Shown here piece after piece: positions 7,409 to 16,104 of a stretch of 44,203 nucleotides of DNA. Location: assembly GCF_030536915.1 (NCBI RefSeq), contig NZ_JAUNPC010000013.1, forward strand, positions 1 to 44,203, in the 5' to 3' direction. The DNA is from Paracoccus sp. (in: a-proteobacteria). GTDB taxonomy: Bacteria > Pseudomonadota > Alphaproteobacteria > Rhodobacterales > Rhodobacteraceae. Below the pieces are notes generated by a model. That model worked only from the letters and a program-made list of their open reading frames with translations, did no database searches and was not told the origin of the DNA. The first letter of the stretch is position 1. Every line of letters begins with the position of its first letter. The position numbers and the translations under genes are program-made.

Positions 7409-7888
7409 TCAGATCCCCGTCGAGCCGAAGCCGCCAGCGCGGTCGCTTCCCTGCGAGAACTCGGGCACCTCGACCAGCCTCGGGCGGACGACCGGAACGA
7501 ACAGCATCTGCGCGATGCGCTCGCCCGGCTGGATGAGGATCGGCTCGCTGCCCGCAGGATTGCGGTTCCAGGCGCTGATGAAGACCTGCTCGGTGTAATC
7601 CGCGTCGATCAGCCCCACGGCATTGCCCATCACCAGCCCCTTGCGGTGCCCCAGCCCCGACCGCGGCAGGATCAGCGCCGCCAGGTGCGGATCGGCCATG
7701 TGCAGCGCGATCCCCGAGGGCACCAGTTCCGCCGGGGCCTGCGGATGCAGTATCAGCGGCGCGTCAAGGCAGGCGTGCAGGTCCAGCGCCGCCGCCATCG
7801 GCGTCTGGTAACTCGGCAGCCCCCAGTCGCGCAGGCGCGGATCCAGCAGCTTCAGTTCGACGGCGGGGGACAGGGGGTGCATGGGCAT
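7409..7888 (-). CDS. dut: Deoxyuridine 5'-triphosphate nucleotidohydrolase (dUTPase)
   Basis: This enzyme hydrolyses dUTP to dUMP and pyrophosphate, keeping uracil out of DNA and feeding dTMP synthesis. At 159 residues it is a normal trimeric-type dUTPase. All five signature motifs are present in order: AALDLHA (1), LILPRSGLGHRKGL (2), GNAVGLIDADYTEQVF with the catalytic Asp (3), ERIAQMLFVPV (4) and the C-terminal lid RAGGFGSTG (5). The ATG at 7888 was chosen; a TTG seven codons upstream extends the frame but adds nothing conserved. It is divergent from gpmI and followed after 4 bases by the ThiF-like gene. Confidence 0.96.
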   Translation of the reverse strand: MPMHPLSPAVELKLLDPRLRDWGLPSYQTPMAAALDLHACLDAPLILHPQAPAELVPSGIALHMADPHLAALILPRSGLGHRKGLVMGNAVGLIDADYTEQVFISAWNRNPAGSEPILIQPGERIAQMLFVPVVRPRLVEVPEFSQGSDRAGGFGSTGI

Positions 7889-7971
7889 ACTCGGCTCGTT
7901 CGGCGCCAAGGCTTACGCCATCGCCCGCGCAAGGTCACGGCCCGGGCGCGCGGGCTTCACGGGCTCGCGCC

Positions 7972-8000
7972 TTGCCCCTTGCCGGGCGGGGCCGTAGAAA
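7972..8000 (+). promoter_or_regulatory. Candidate sigma-70 promoter of gpmI
   Basis: TTGCCC (7972-7977) and TAGAAA (7995-8000) are separated by 17 bases. They lie 35 bases before the gpmI start, leaving a leader of roughly 28 nt. Consensus match only; in DNA this GC-rich it is suggestive rather than firm. Confidence 0.35.
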
Positions 8001-8034
8001 CCCGCCACCCCCGTGCAAGCCGCAAGAGGCCCCG

Positions 8035-9561
8035 ATGTCCGCTGCCCGTCCCGTCGTCCTCTGCATCCTCGATGGCTGGGGGATCGCGGATCGCCCCGAG
8101 TTCAGCGCCCCCGATCAGGCGGCGACGCCGAACATGGACCGGCTGCGGCGGGAATGTCCGAACTCGACGCTGATCACCTATGGCCCGGACGTGGGGCTGC
8201 CGCGCGGGCAGATGGGGAACTCGGAGGTCGGGCACACCAATATCGGCGCGGGGCGCGTGGTGGCGATGGACCTGGGCCAGATCGACCTTGCCATCGAGGA
8301 CGGCAGCTTCTTCGAGAACCCGGGCATCCGCGGCTTCGTGGACCGGATGAAGGCCGCGGGCGGGACCGCGCATCTGATGGGCGTCGTCTCGGACGGCGGC
8401 GTGCATGGCCATATCGCCCATGTGGTCGCGGCCTGCCGGGCGGTCGCGGACCAGGGCGTGCCGGTCGTGCTGCACGCGATCACCGACGGGCGCGACGTGC
8501 CGCCGCAATCGGCGCTGGGCTTCATCACCGAGCTTGCGGGCAACCTGCCCGACCATGTCACCATCGGCACCGTCACCGGACGCTACTACGCCATGGACCG
8601 CGACAACCGCTGGGACCGGGTGGCCCGCGCCTATGACGCCATCGTGCGCGGACAGGGGCTGCATGCCGCCGACGCACCCACCGCCGTGTCTGACGCCTAT
8701 GCCCGCGGCGAGACCGACGAGTTCGTCGTGCCCACCGTCCTGCCCGGCTATGCGGGGGCAAGGGACGGCGACGGCTTCTTCTGCCTCAACTTCCGCGCCG
8801 ACCGTGCGCGCGAGATCATGGCCGCCATCGGCCAGCCCGATTTCGCCGAGTTCGACGTGACCGGCCGCCCGCTGTGGACCGGTGTGCTGGGGATGGTGGA
8901 CTACTCGGTACGCCACGACGCCTACATGAGCGCCGCATACCCGAAGCGGCAGGTGGCCAACACGCTGGGCGCATGGGTCGCGGCCCACGGATTGCGCCAG
9001 TTCCGGCTGGCCGAGACCGAGAAATACCCCCATGTCACCTTCTTCCTGAACGGCGGAAAGGAAGCGCCCGAACCGGGCGAGGACCGCCACATGCCTGCCA
9101 GCCCGAAGGTCGCGACCTATGACCTCGCGCCGGAAATGGCGGCGGCAGAGGTGTCCGAGCGGCTGGTGCAGGCGATCAGCGAGGGTTACGACCTGATCGT
9201 GGTCAACTTCGCCAACCCCGACATGGTGGGCCATACCGGCAGCCTGCCCGCCGCGATCCGCGCCTGCGAGGCGGTGGACCGGGGCCTCGGCGCGATGATC
9301 GAGGCGCTGGACCGCGCGGGCGGGGCGGCGGTCATCATCGCCGATCACGGCAACTGCGAGATGATGGTGGACCCTGTGACGGGCGGGCCGCATACGGCGC
9401 ATACGACGAACCCGGTGCCGGTGATCGTCTACCGCGGGCCGCAGGGGGCTTTGCTGCGGTCGGGCGGGCGGCTTGCCGATGTCGCGCCGACGGTGCTGGA
9501 CCTGATGGGCTTGGGCAAGCCGGCCGAGATGACCGGGCAGAGCCTGATCCTGCGTCCATGA
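8035..9561 (+). CDS. gpmI: 2,3-bisphosphoglycerate-independent phosphoglycerate mutase
   Basis: This enzyme interconverts 3- and 2-phosphoglycerate in glycolysis and gluconeogenesis using two metal ions (typically Mn), cytosolic. At 508 residues it has the usual iPGM length. The alkaline-phosphatase-like fold is marked by LDGWG with metal-binding Asp13, by the phosphorylated Ser63 in MGNSEVGHTNIGAGR, by VSDGGVHGH in the phosphotransferase insert, and by the C-terminal metal sites in NPDMVGHTG and IADHGNCEMM. The ATG at 8035 has AAGAGG five bases upstream; the frame stays open back to 7972, but that stretch is not conserved. Its stop overlaps the next start as ATGA. It heads a plus-strand block with two cell-envelope genes and rppH. 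Confidence 0.97.
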   Translation: MSAARPVVLCILDGWGIADRPEFSAPDQAATPNMDRLRRECPNSTLITYGPDVGLPRGQMGNSEVGHTNIGAGRVVAMDLGQIDLAIEDGSFFENPGIRGFVDRMKAAGGTAHLMGVVSDGGVHGHIAHVVAACRAVADQGVPVVLHAITDGRDVPPQSALGFITELAGNLPDHVTIGTVTGRYYAMDRDNRWDRVARAYDAIVRGQGLHAADAPTAVSDAYARGETDEFVVPTVLPGYAGARDGDGFFCLNFRADRAREIMAAIGQPDFAEFDVTGRPLWTGVLGMVDYSVRHDAYMSAAYPKRQVANTLGAWVAAHGLRQFRLAETEKYPHVTFFLNGGKEAPEPGEDRHMPASPKVATYDLAPEMAAAEVSERLVQAISEGYDLIVVNFANPDMVGHTGSLPAAIRACEAVDRGLGAMIEALDRAGGAAVIIADHGNCEMMVDPVTGGPHTAHTTNPVPVIVYRGPQGALLRSGGRLADVAPTVLDLMGLGKPAEMTGQSLILRP

Positions 9562-10889
9562 CCCGCGCCCCTGCCCTTCTGCGGACAACGGCGCTGGTGC
9601 TGGCCGGGCTGCTGGCGGCCGGCGCGGGACTGGCGCAGACGGTCGCGTCCGAAGGCGGCCGCGGCGCCGTCACCACCGCGGCGGGCGACCCCGCCACCAT
9701 CGGTGCCGACGAAACCCCGGCCGAGGCCACCGCGCGCGAGGCCGCCGCCGCCGCCGGGTCCCTGCGCGATGCGATTGCCCGCCTGGATGAGGCGCTGACC
9801 GCCGACGACCAGGTGATGGCGCTGTCCGAGGTGATCCGCGCCTATGAGCAGGGCCAGGCCGCTCTTCGCGATAGCCTGCGCCGCGCCGCTCTGCGCGAGG
9901 CCGAGGTGCGGGCCGAGTTCGAGGCCCAGCGCGACCAGTTGTCCCGCGTCCTCGGCGTGATGACCGCCATGCAGCAATCGCCCGAGACGCTGATGCTGCT
10001 GCACCCGGCAGGCGCGGCCAGCACCGCGCAATCTGGCATGATCCTGTCCGCCGTCGCCCCTGCCCTGCAGGCCGAGGCCGAGCGCCTCAAGGCGGGCCTG
10101 GACGAGATCGCCACCGTGCGCCGGATCGAGCAGGCGGCCGCCGACACGCTGGCGCAGGGCGTCGGCCATGTGCAGGAGGCGCGGCGGCTGCTGGCCTCGG
10201 CCGTCACCGACCGGTCCTCGATGCCGACGCGCTTCGGCGAGGACCCGGCGGAACTGACGGCGCTGCTGGCCTCGGCCGACACGCTGGATGGATTCGCGGA
10301 CGGGATCGTGGCGATGGAAAAGGACATCGGCGCGCCGATGGCCGATTTCGAGGCCGCGCAGGGCAGCCTGCCCCTGCCTGCCGTGGGCGCGATCCTGCGC
10401 GGCCACGACGAGCCCGACGCCGATGGCATCCGCCGCCCCGGCCTGACCATTGGCACCGCCCCCGCTGCGCTGGTCGCCTCGCCCTGGCCCGCGACCATCC
10501 GCTACCGCGGCCCGTTGCTGAATTACGGCAACGTGATGATCGTGGAACCCGCCCGCGGCTACCTTCTGGTCGTGGCGGGCCTATCTGAAGTCTTCGGAGA
10601 AACCGGAGACGTCCTGCTGGCAGGCGAGCCGATGGGGCTGATGGGCGGTCAGGAAGGCCCCGCGGCCGAATTCGGCGCCGCCTTCGTGGAAGCTGCGGCA
10701 GTCGGCAACACCCCGCCCGCGATGCAGCCGCTGTATGTGGAACTGCGCCGGGGCAAGGAAACGCTGGACCCGACCGAGTGGTTCGTGATGAATCCGGTGA
10801 TGACACCCGCGACCGGCAGCGATGCCGCCCGCGACAACGGCGACACGGCGGGCGGTGATGCCCCCCAGCAGGTCAGGACGACGGAATGA
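9558..10889 (+). CDS. EnvC-like murein hydrolase activator (degenerate M23 peptidase)
   Basis: 443 residues. A signal peptide (LLRTTALVLAGLLAAGAGLAQ) is followed by a long alpha-helical, Ala/Glu/Arg-rich region (about residues 50-290) of the coiled-coil kind found in EnvC and NlpD-type activators. The C-terminal LytM/M23-like domain is recognisable from PWPATIRYRGPLLNYGNVMI, the Gly-rich LLAGEPMGLMGG, and the closing YVELRRGKETLDPTEWF. The HxxxD and HxH zinc ligands of active M23 peptidases are not evident, as in EnvC itself. An amidase-activating role in daughter-cell separation is therefore inferred rather than direct hydrolysis. It overlaps gpmI and ctpA by 4 bases each, which suggests translational coupling. 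Confidence 0.88.
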   Translation: MTRAPALLRTTALVLAGLLAAGAGLAQTVASEGGRGAVTTAAGDPATIGADETPAEATAREAAAAAGSLRDAIARLDEALTADDQVMALSEVIRAYEQGQAALRDSLRRAALREAEVRAEFEAQRDQLSRVLGVMTAMQQSPETLMLLHPAGAASTAQSGMILSAVAPALQAEAERLKAGLDEIATVRRIEQAAADTLAQGVGHVQEARRLLASAVTDRSSMPTRFGEDPAELTALLASADTLDGFADGIVAMEKDIGAPMADFEAAQGSLPLPAVGAILRGHDEPDADGIRRPGLTIGTAPAALVASPWPATIRYRGPLLNYGNVMIVEPARGYLLVVAGLSEVFGETGDVLLAGEPMGLMGGQEGPAAEFGAAFVEAAAVGNTPPAMQPLYVELRRGKETLDPTEWFVMNPVMTPATGSDAARDNGDTAGGDAPQQVRTTE

Positions 10890-12382
10890 AGAACTATCTG
10901 ATGGCGGGCATCGGCGGCACGCTGGCGGGCATCCTCGTGACCACGCAACTGGCCGGCCCGCTGATCGCCCAGGAAACCGAGCGCAACACCTCGGTTTATG
11001 AACAACTGGACCTGTTCGGCAATGTCTTCGAGCGGGTGCGGCAGGATTACGTCCAGGACGTCGATTCGAAGAAGCTGATCGAGGCCGCGATCAACGGGAT
11101 GCTGACCTCGCTGGACCCGCATTCGTCCTTCCTGTCCGCGAACGATTACGAGGACATGCAGACCCAGACCCGCGGCAGCTTCGGGGGTCTGGGGATCGAG
11201 GTCGGGCAGGAGGACGGGCTGGTCAAGGTGATCTCGCCCATGGACGACACGCCCGCCGCCAATGCGGGGATCAAGCCCGGCGACTTCATCACCCATGTGA
11301 ACGGCGAATCGCTGATGGGCCTGACGCTGGACGAATCGGTCGAGAAGATGCGCGGTCCCATCGGGTCGGAAGTCACCGTCACCATCCTGCGCGAAGGCGA
11401 GACCGAGCCTTTCGACGTGACCATGACGCGTGAAACGATCCGCCTGACCGTCGTGCGCACCCGCAACGAGGGCGACGCCGTGGTGCTGCGGGTCGCCACC
11501 TTCAACGACGAGACCTATGACACGCTGCAGACCGAACTGGCGAAAGCCGTCGAGGAAGCCGGCGGCATCGACGAGGTCACGGGCTTCGTCCTGGACCTGA
11601 GGAACAACCCCGGGGGTCTGCTGGAACAGGCGGTCATGGTCAGCGACGCCTTCCTCGACAAGGGCGAGATCGTGTCCACCCGCGGCCGCAAGCCCGAGGA
11701 AAGCGGCCGCTGGAACGCGGAAACGGGCGACCTGGCGCAGGGCAAGCCGATGGTGGTGCTGATCAACGGGGGTTCCGCCTCGGCCTCGGAAATCGTGACC
11801 GGCGCACTGCAGGACCACCGCCGCGCCATCGTCGTGGGCACCAAGAGCTTCGGCAAGGGCTCGGTCCAGACGGTGATGCCGGTGACCTCGGACAGCGCGA
11901 TCCGGTTGACGACGGCGCTGTATTACACGCCTTCGGGCCGCTCGATCCAGGCGCTGGGGATCAACCCCGACATCATCGTGGAACAGCCCCCCGCCCGCCC
12001 GGCAGAGGACGAGGAGGACGCCCCGCGCAGTGCCTCGAACTTCGGGACTTCGGAACGCGACCTGCGGGGCGCGCTGAACAACGATTCGATCAGCGACGAG
12101 GAACGCCGCCAGATCGAGGAAGAGGCGGCTCAGGTCGAGGCCACCGCCAAGCTGCGCGACGAAGATTACCAGCTTGCCTATGCGGTCGACATCCTCAAGG
12201 GGCTGTCGGCGGTCGACTTCTCGGCCCGGCAGGTGGCGGACGCGGCCAAGCCCGCCGTGACCGGCGAGGACGCCACCAGTGAGGACGCACGCGAGGGCGA
12301 GACGAACGCCGCCCCCACCGGCGCCTCGCCGGCAGCCCGCGCCCCGGTCGGCCGCCCCGCCGACCGCCCCAGCCAGGACTGA
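10886..12382 (+). CDS. ctpA: S41 family carboxy-terminal processing protease
   Basis: 498 residues. A short N-terminal hydrophobic segment acts as signal or anchor and places the enzyme in the periplasm. The PDZ domain spans about residues 95-180 ([35 protein letters not shown]). The catalytic core follows with [13 protein letters not shown], then [10 protein letters not shown] carrying the predicted nucleophile Ser299, and FGKGSVQTV carrying Lys324; the 25-residue spacing matches the Ser-Lys dyad of this family. The tail from about residue 370 is acidic and low-complexity and may be disordered. CtpA-type proteases degrade or mature envelope proteins, including peptidoglycan hydrolases, which fits its coupling to the EnvC-like gene. 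The ATG at 10886 overlaps that gene's stop. Confidence 0.95.
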   Translation: MKNYLMAGIGGTLAGILVTTQLAGPLIAQETERNTSVYEQLDLFGNVFERVRQDYVQDVDSKKLIEAAINGMLTSLDPHSSFLSANDYEDMQTQTRGSFGGLGIEVGQEDGLVKVISPMDDTPAANAGIKPGDFITHVNGESLMGLTLDESVEKMRGPIGSEVTVTILREGETEPFDVTMTRETIRLTVVRTRNEGDAVVLRVATFNDETYDTLQTELAKAVEEAGGIDEVTGFVLDLRNNPGGLLEQAVMVSDAFLDKGEIVSTRGRKPEESGRWNAETGDLAQGKPMVVLINGGSASASEIVTGALQDHRRAIVVGTKSFGKGSVQTVMPVTSDSAIRLTTALYYTPSGRSIQALGINPDIIVEQPPARPAEDEEDAPRSASNFGTSERDLRGALNNDSISDEERRQIEEEAAQVEATAKLRDEDYQLAYAVDILKGLSAVDFSARQVADAAKPAVTGEDATSEDAREGETNAAPTGASPAARAPVGRPADRPSQD

Positions 12383-12390
12383 TCGCGCCC

Positions 12391-12906
12391 ATGGACGAGA
12401 CAACCCAAGCAATCGGCGCCGAAACCGGCGCAAACGGCCTGCCCTATCGTCCCTGCGCGGGGGTGGTGCTCGTGAACGACCGCGGCCTCGTCTTCGCGGG
12501 CCAGCGCATCGACAATCCGGGCGATGCCTGGCAGATGCCGCAGGGTGGGATCGACCCCGGCGAGTCCCCGCGCGAGGCGGCGCTGCGCGAGTTGGGCGAG
12601 GAAACCGGCCTTTCCCCCGACAAGGTCGAGATTGAGGCCGAAACCGAGGGCTGGATCCGCTATGACCTTCCGCCCGAGCTTCTGGGCCGGATGTGGCAGG
12701 GGCGGTATTGCGGGCAGCGGCAGAAATGGGTGCTGATGCGCTTTCGCGGCCAGGACGGCGACGTGAACCTTGAAACCGAGCATGCCGAGTTCAGCCGCTG
12801 GGCCTGGATGACCCCCGAGGAACTGATCCGCCGCATCGTCCCCTTCAAGCGCGAGGTCTATGCCCGGGTCTTCGCCCAGTTCGCTGACCGGCTGACGCCC
12901 CGCTGA
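12391..12906 (+). CDS. rppH: RNA pyrophosphohydrolase (Nudix)
   Basis: 171 residues. This enzyme removes pyrophosphate from the 5' end of transcripts, which exposes them to RNase E-type decay. The Nudix box GxxxxxExxxxxxxREUxEExGU is complete at residues 52-74 ([19 protein letters not shown] begins at 53). The conserved upstream [10 protein letters not shown] and the downstream QKWVLMRF and EFSRWAWM segments place it with RppH rather than with other Nudix enzymes. It begins 8 bases after ctpA and ends the gpmI-envC-ctpA-rppH run. The length and cytosolic character are normal. Confidence 0.95.
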   Translation: MDETTQAIGAETGANGLPYRPCAGVVLVNDRGLVFAGQRIDNPGDAWQMPQGGIDPGESPREAALRELGEETGLSPDKVEIEAETEGWIRYDLPPELLGRMWQGRYCGQRQKWVLMRFRGQDGDVNLETEHAEFSRWAWMTPEELIRRIVPFKREVYARVFAQFADRLTPR

Positions 12907-12990
12907 CGCGCCTTGCCTGCGGGCGCGGCCTTCGCCATGAAGGCCGATGCCGCCGGCCCCTTGCCGCCGCGGCGCCTGCACGGAGCGGCC

Positions 12991-13722
12991 ATGGAAGAAG
13001 CCATCGTTCCCTTTGATCTGTCGCGGATGTTCCTCGGCGATCATCCGCCGCTGTTCTATCTGGAAATCCTGTTCAGGACCGTCGTGATCTACGGCTACAC
13101 GCTGGCGCTGATCCGCTGGATCGGCGCGCGCAGCGTGGCGCAGCTGTCCATGATGGACATGCTGCTGGTGATCGCGCTCGGGTCCGCCGTGGGCGACGCC
13201 ACCTTCTACCCCGATGTCCCGCTGCTTCAGGCGATGCTGGCGATCACCGTCATCGTGCTGCTCAACAAGGGTCTGGATGCGCTGGCCGCGCGGTCCAAGC
13301 GCGCCAACCAGATCATCGACGGGCGCCCCATCACGGTGGTGCGCGACGGCTGCATCAGCGTTCCCGGCCGCAAGGCCAGCGACATGTCGATGGAGGAGGT
13401 CCGAAGCATGCTGCGCCGCAAGGGCGTGGCCAACCTCGGCCAGGTCGAGATGGCCTTCGTCGAGGAAGGCGGCGGCATGTCGGTTTTCGGCCGCCGCAAG
13501 CCCCTGCCCGGCCTGTCGCTGCTGCCGCCCGACGACGTGATGCCGCATTTCGCGCTGCGCGTTCCCGGCAAGATGGTCGAGGGCCATCTGTGCTGCGCCG
13601 AATGCGGCAACCTGCGGCAGGCGGCGGGGTCCGGGCGGGACCAGCCCTGCGACAACTGCGGCAACCCGCGCTGGACCGAGGCGCGCCTGCTGGATACCGG
13701 CGAGCTGCCGCAGCTTGACTGA
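12991..13722 (+). CDS. YetF/DUF421 membrane protein with C-terminal zinc-ribbon-like tail
   Basis: 243 residues. Three membrane helices occupy about residues 20-95 (FRTVVIYGYTLALIRWIG, MLLVIALGSAVGDATF, LLQAMLAITVIVLLNKGLDA). A cytosolic DUF421/YetF domain follows (RPITVVRDGCISVPGRKA, EEVRSMLRRKGVANLGQVEM). The last 45 residues add two CxxC pairs, Cys202/Cys205 and Cys220/Cys223, with the look of a small zinc ribbon. The ATG at 12991 has CGGAG upstream; the frame extends to 12913 without support. It almost meets the convergent deacylase gene (3 bases apart). Function of DUF421 proteins is poorly known; the tail hints at nucleic-acid or protein binding, but this is inference. A second, shorter DUF421 gene lies at 38395. 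Confidence 0.85.
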   Translation: MEEAIVPFDLSRMFLGDHPPLFYLEILFRTVVIYGYTLALIRWIGARSVAQLSMMDMLLVIALGSAVGDATFYPDVPLLQAMLAITVIVLLNKGLDALAARSKRANQIIDGRPITVVRDGCISVPGRKASDMSMEEVRSMLRRKGVANLGQVEMAFVEEGGGMSVFGRRKPLPGLSLLPPDDVMPHFALRVPGKMVEGHLCCAECGNLRQAAGSGRDQPCDNCGNPRWTEARLLDTGELPQLD

Positions 13723-13725
13723 CGC

Positions 13726-14193
13726 TCAGCCGGTGAAATCGGCGGGAACGGCGCCGCTCGCGCGCAGCAGGTCGCCGGGCGCTGCGGCAAAGACATGGTG
13801 CGGCGTTCCGGCCGCCGCCCAGACCACGTCGAAATCGGACAGCCGCGGGTCCCAGTAGGCCGTGATCTGCTGCAGATGGCCGACCGGCGCGACGCCCCCG
13901 ATGGCAAAGCCGGTCTCGGCCCGGATCAGGTCCGCATCCGCCTTGCCGAGCCTCTGTCCCGCCACGGCCGAGGCCTTGGCCGCATCCACCCGGTTGCCGC
14001 CCGCGGTGATGAACAGCACGATATGGCCGCTGTCCTCGCCCCGGAAGATGATCGACTTGGCGATCTGGTCCACCTCGCAGCCGACCGAGGCGGCGGCGTC
14101 CGCGGCCGTGCGGCAGGCGCCCGCCTCGATCACCCGGACCGGCAGCCCGGCGCTTTCCAGCGCGGCCTGAACCCTTGCCAAGCTGCGGCTCAT
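13726..14193 (-). CDS. YbaK/EbsC-type aminoacyl-tRNA deacylase
   Basis: 155 residues, the size of free-standing YbaK/ProX-like editing proteins. These hydrolyse mischarged aminoacyl-tRNA such as Cys-tRNA(Pro) or Ala-tRNA(Pro). Family marks include the invariant Lys in CEVDQIAKSIIFRG, the FITAGGNRVDAAKAS segment, and the Gly-rich GFAIGGVAPVGH loop typical of the active site. The ATG at 14193 was chosen, with a G-rich sequence (AGGGGGA) upstream; a longer frame exists but runs through the divergent gene at 14242. It is convergent with the DUF421 gene and divergent from the 107-residue protein. Which mischarged tRNA it edits cannot be read from the sequence. Confidence 0.9.
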   Translation of the reverse strand: MSRSLARVQAALESAGLPVRVIEAGACRTAADAAASVGCEVDQIAKSIIFRGEDSGHIVLFITAGGNRVDAAKASAVAGQRLGKADADLIRAETGFAIGGVAPVGHLQQITAYWDPRLSDFDVVWAAAGTPHHVFAAAPGDLLRASGAVPADFTG

Positions 14194-14241
14194 CCCCCAT
14201 CCCCCTGTCTTGTGGCGCGGCACCATCGCAGGGGACGAAGC

Positions 14242-14565
14242 ATGGCACAACAGGTCTATACGCTGCTGGTGCAGGTGGGCCGCAAGCAGGGGGACGGGCT
14301 GCCAGAGGGCGCGAGCGGCGCAGCGCTGGTCTGCTACGCCTCGGGCGTGGACCAGGACGAGGCGGTTCGCGAAACAGTCGCCATCCTCAAGCAGGCCGAC
14401 CTCGCGCCGCTTGAGGTGCAGGGCTATGGCACGCTTGACGAACGGCTGGCCGAGGGGCACGAGATCCCCGAGGAGGAACGCACCCTGATGGCCCGCGCGC
14501 TGGACGAGAACAGCGTGATCGTCGCCCAGTTCGAGCCGTTCTTCGACGAGCCGGGCACCCGCTGA
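14242..14565 (+). CDS. Small conserved-looking protein of unknown function
   Basis: 107 residues, acidic, no signal peptide or membrane segment, so probably cytosolic. It begins MAQQVYTLLVQVGRKQGD and ends EPFFDEPGTR. The pattern of alternating hydrophobic residues (VYTLLVQV, AALVCYASG, APLEVQGYG, SVIVAQFEPF) with a helix after VDQDEAVRETVAIL suggests a small alpha/beta fold. The ATG at 14242 is preceded by AGGGGA at six bases, a good ribosome site, and codon use matches the neighbours. It is divergent from the YbaK-type gene across a 48-base gap. I do not recognise a family and propose no function. Confidence 0.75.
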   Translation: MAQQVYTLLVQVGRKQGDGLPEGASGAALVCYASGVDQDEAVRETVAILKQADLAPLEVQGYGTLDERLAEGHEIPEEERTLMARALDENSVIVAQFEPFFDEPGTR

Positions 14566-14611
14566 CCCTGCCTCCCTGCATCCTGAAGCTGTGCGCGGCA
14601 CCCGCGGCGGG

Positions 14612-14641
14612 TTGCAAGCTTCCGGGGGCCGCGGCTAAGCT
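14612..14641 (+). promoter_or_regulatory. Candidate sigma-70 promoter of the transglycosylase gene
   Basis: TTGCAA (14612-14617) and TAAGCT (14636-14641) are separated by 18 bases, in a locally AT-richer gap. They lie 39 bases before the transglycosylase ATG. Two AAGCTT hexamers (14616-14621 and 14637-14642) overlap the elements and could pair. Consensus evidence only. Confidence 0.35.
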
Positions 14642-14679
14642 TTGTGGCAATAAAAACGATATCCCGACGAGGCAGTGAC

Positions 14680-15948
14680 ATGAAATTGACGACAAGGCTC
14701 GCCCTTGCCACGGCCATGGTGGCCGTGCTGGGGTCCTGCGGCACGACCATCGGCGTAGGCCCCGGCATCGGCCCAAGCGGCGGCGGCTCATCCGTGACCC
14801 CGACCCCGATCCCTGTCGCCGATCCCGCGACCGAGGCGAGCTTCCAGCAATGGGTGCGGAACTTCCGCCCCCGCGCCGTTTCGGCCGGCATCAGCCCCGC
14901 CACCTATGACCGGGCCATGTCGATCGCCCGCTACAACCCCGAGGTGATCCGCCTCGACCGCCGGCAGGCCGAGTTCTCGCGTCCCGTCTGGCTTTACCTC
15001 GACAGCGCGGTATCGCCGGAACGGATCACCACCGGCCGCCAGATGGCCGCGCAGCACGCCCGCACGCTGGCCGCGATCGAGGCCACCTATGGCGTCCCGC
15101 GCGAGATCGTGCTGGCCGTCTGGGGGATGGAATCGAACTTCGGCGCGAATCGGGGGCGGATGCAGATCATCCCGTCGCTGGCGACGCTGGCCTATGACGG
15201 GCGCCGCTCGCAGATGTTCCAGGAACAGCTGATCGCGGCGCTGCGGATCATCCAGGCGGGCGACACCGCGCCGGAACAGATGCTGGGGTCATGGGCGGGC
15301 GCGATGGGGCACACCCAGTTCATGCCGAACTCGTATCTCAGCTATGCGGTCGATTTCACCGGCGACGGCCGTCGCGACATCTGGTCGGACGACCCGACCG
15401 ACTCGCTGGCCTCGACCGCGGCCTACCTGGCCCGCAACGGCTGGCAGCGTGGCCAGCCCTGGGTGGTCGAGGTCGTGGTACCCGAGGGCTTCACCGCCGT
15501 CGGCAAGGGCACGCGGACCAGCACCGGCCAGCTTGCGGCGATGGGCGTTCGGGCGGCGAGCGGCCGCGGTCTGCCCGCGGGCACCGGCTCGATCATCCGG
15601 CCCGCGGGGGCGCGGGGGCCTGCGTTCCTGATCCTCGACAACTTCCGCTCGATCCTGCGCTACAACAACTCGGACAGCTATGCGCTGGGCGTGAGCTACC
15701 TGGCCGAGGCGATCGCCGGCCGCCCCGGCATCCAGGGCGCGTGGCCCCGGTCCGACCGCCCGCTGACGCAAACCGAGCGCACCGAGATCCAGCGCCTGCT
15801 GACGACGCGCGGCTTCTACCGCGACGAGATCGACGGCAAGATCGGCACCGGCACGATGGAGGCGATCTCGGCCTTCCAGCGATCCATCGGCGCGCCTCCC
15901 GACGGCTACGCGACCTCGATCCTGCTGGGGCAGCTGCGGGGGCGCTGA
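14680..15948 (+). CDS. Lytic murein transglycosylase, MltB family, with peptidoglycan-binding domain
   Basis: 422 residues. This is an outer-membrane-type lipoprotein that cleaves glycan strands to 1,6-anhydromuropeptides. The signal peptide ends in lipobox LGSC (Cys near residue 19). A Gly/Ser/Pro linker follows, then the transglycosylase domain, with catalytic Glu151 in VWGMESNFGANRG and family segments GAMGHTQFMPNSYL, DFTGDGRRDIWSDDP and AAYLARNGWQRG. The last 60 residues are a PG_binding_1 domain (LLTTRGFYRDEIDGKIGTGT, AISAFQRSIGAPPDGYAT). The ATG at 14680 starts a clean lipoprotein signal, so it is preferred over one 12 codons earlier. A terminator hairpin follows at 15984. Confidence 0.95.
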   Translation: MKLTTRLALATAMVAVLGSCGTTIGVGPGIGPSGGGSSVTPTPIPVADPATEASFQQWVRNFRPRAVSAGISPATYDRAMSIARYNPEVIRLDRRQAEFSRPVWLYLDSAVSPERITTGRQMAAQHARTLAAIEATYGVPREIVLAVWGMESNFGANRGRMQIIPSLATLAYDGRRSQMFQEQLIAALRIIQAGDTAPEQMLGSWAGAMGHTQFMPNSYLSYAVDFTGDGRRDIWSDDPTDSLASTAAYLARNGWQRGQPWVVEVVVPEGFTAVGKGTRTSTGQLAAMGVRAASGRGLPAGTGSIIRPAGARGPAFLILDNFRSILRYNNSDSYALGVSYLAEAIAGRPGIQGAWPRSDRPLTQTERTEIQRLLTTRGFYRDEIDGKIGTGTMEAISAFQRSIGAPPDGYATSILLGQLRGR

Positions 15949-15983
15949 GGCGTCAGCTTGCGAAAGGAAAGGCGCGGCGCCGG

Positions 15984-16002
15984 AAGGCGGCCGGGCCTTT
16001 TC
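15984..16002 (+). terminator. Intrinsic terminator after the transglycosylase gene
   Basis: AAGGC (15984-15988) pairs with GCCTT (15995-15999) around a 6-nt loop, and the T run continues to 16001. A wider GGAAAGG...CCTTTTCC pairing from about 15966 surrounds it. It lies about 35 bases past the stop. Confidence 0.5.
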
Positions 16003-16076
16003 CATGCAATCGACAGGAACGCCGCAGGAACGCGGCCTGCCAGAGCCGAAGACCAGACAGCCGCGATGATAGAGGG

Positions 16077-16095
16077 AAATGCCGATCCGTTCGGC
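16077..16095 (-). terminator. Terminator of tRNA-Cys
   Basis: On the minus strand GCCGA pairs with TCGGC (16091-16095 with 16081-16085) around a 5-nt loop, and ATTT follows. It begins 10 bases after the encoded CCA of the tRNA. Short stem and short T tract, but well placed. Confidence 0.45.
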
Positions 16096-16104
16096 GTCTC
16101 ACCG

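Noticed and set aside
9558..10889. Annotation of the EnvC-like protein as an active M23 metallopeptidase
   Set aside because: The HxxxD and HxH zinc ligands are not evident in the C-terminal domain, so an activator role is the better description.
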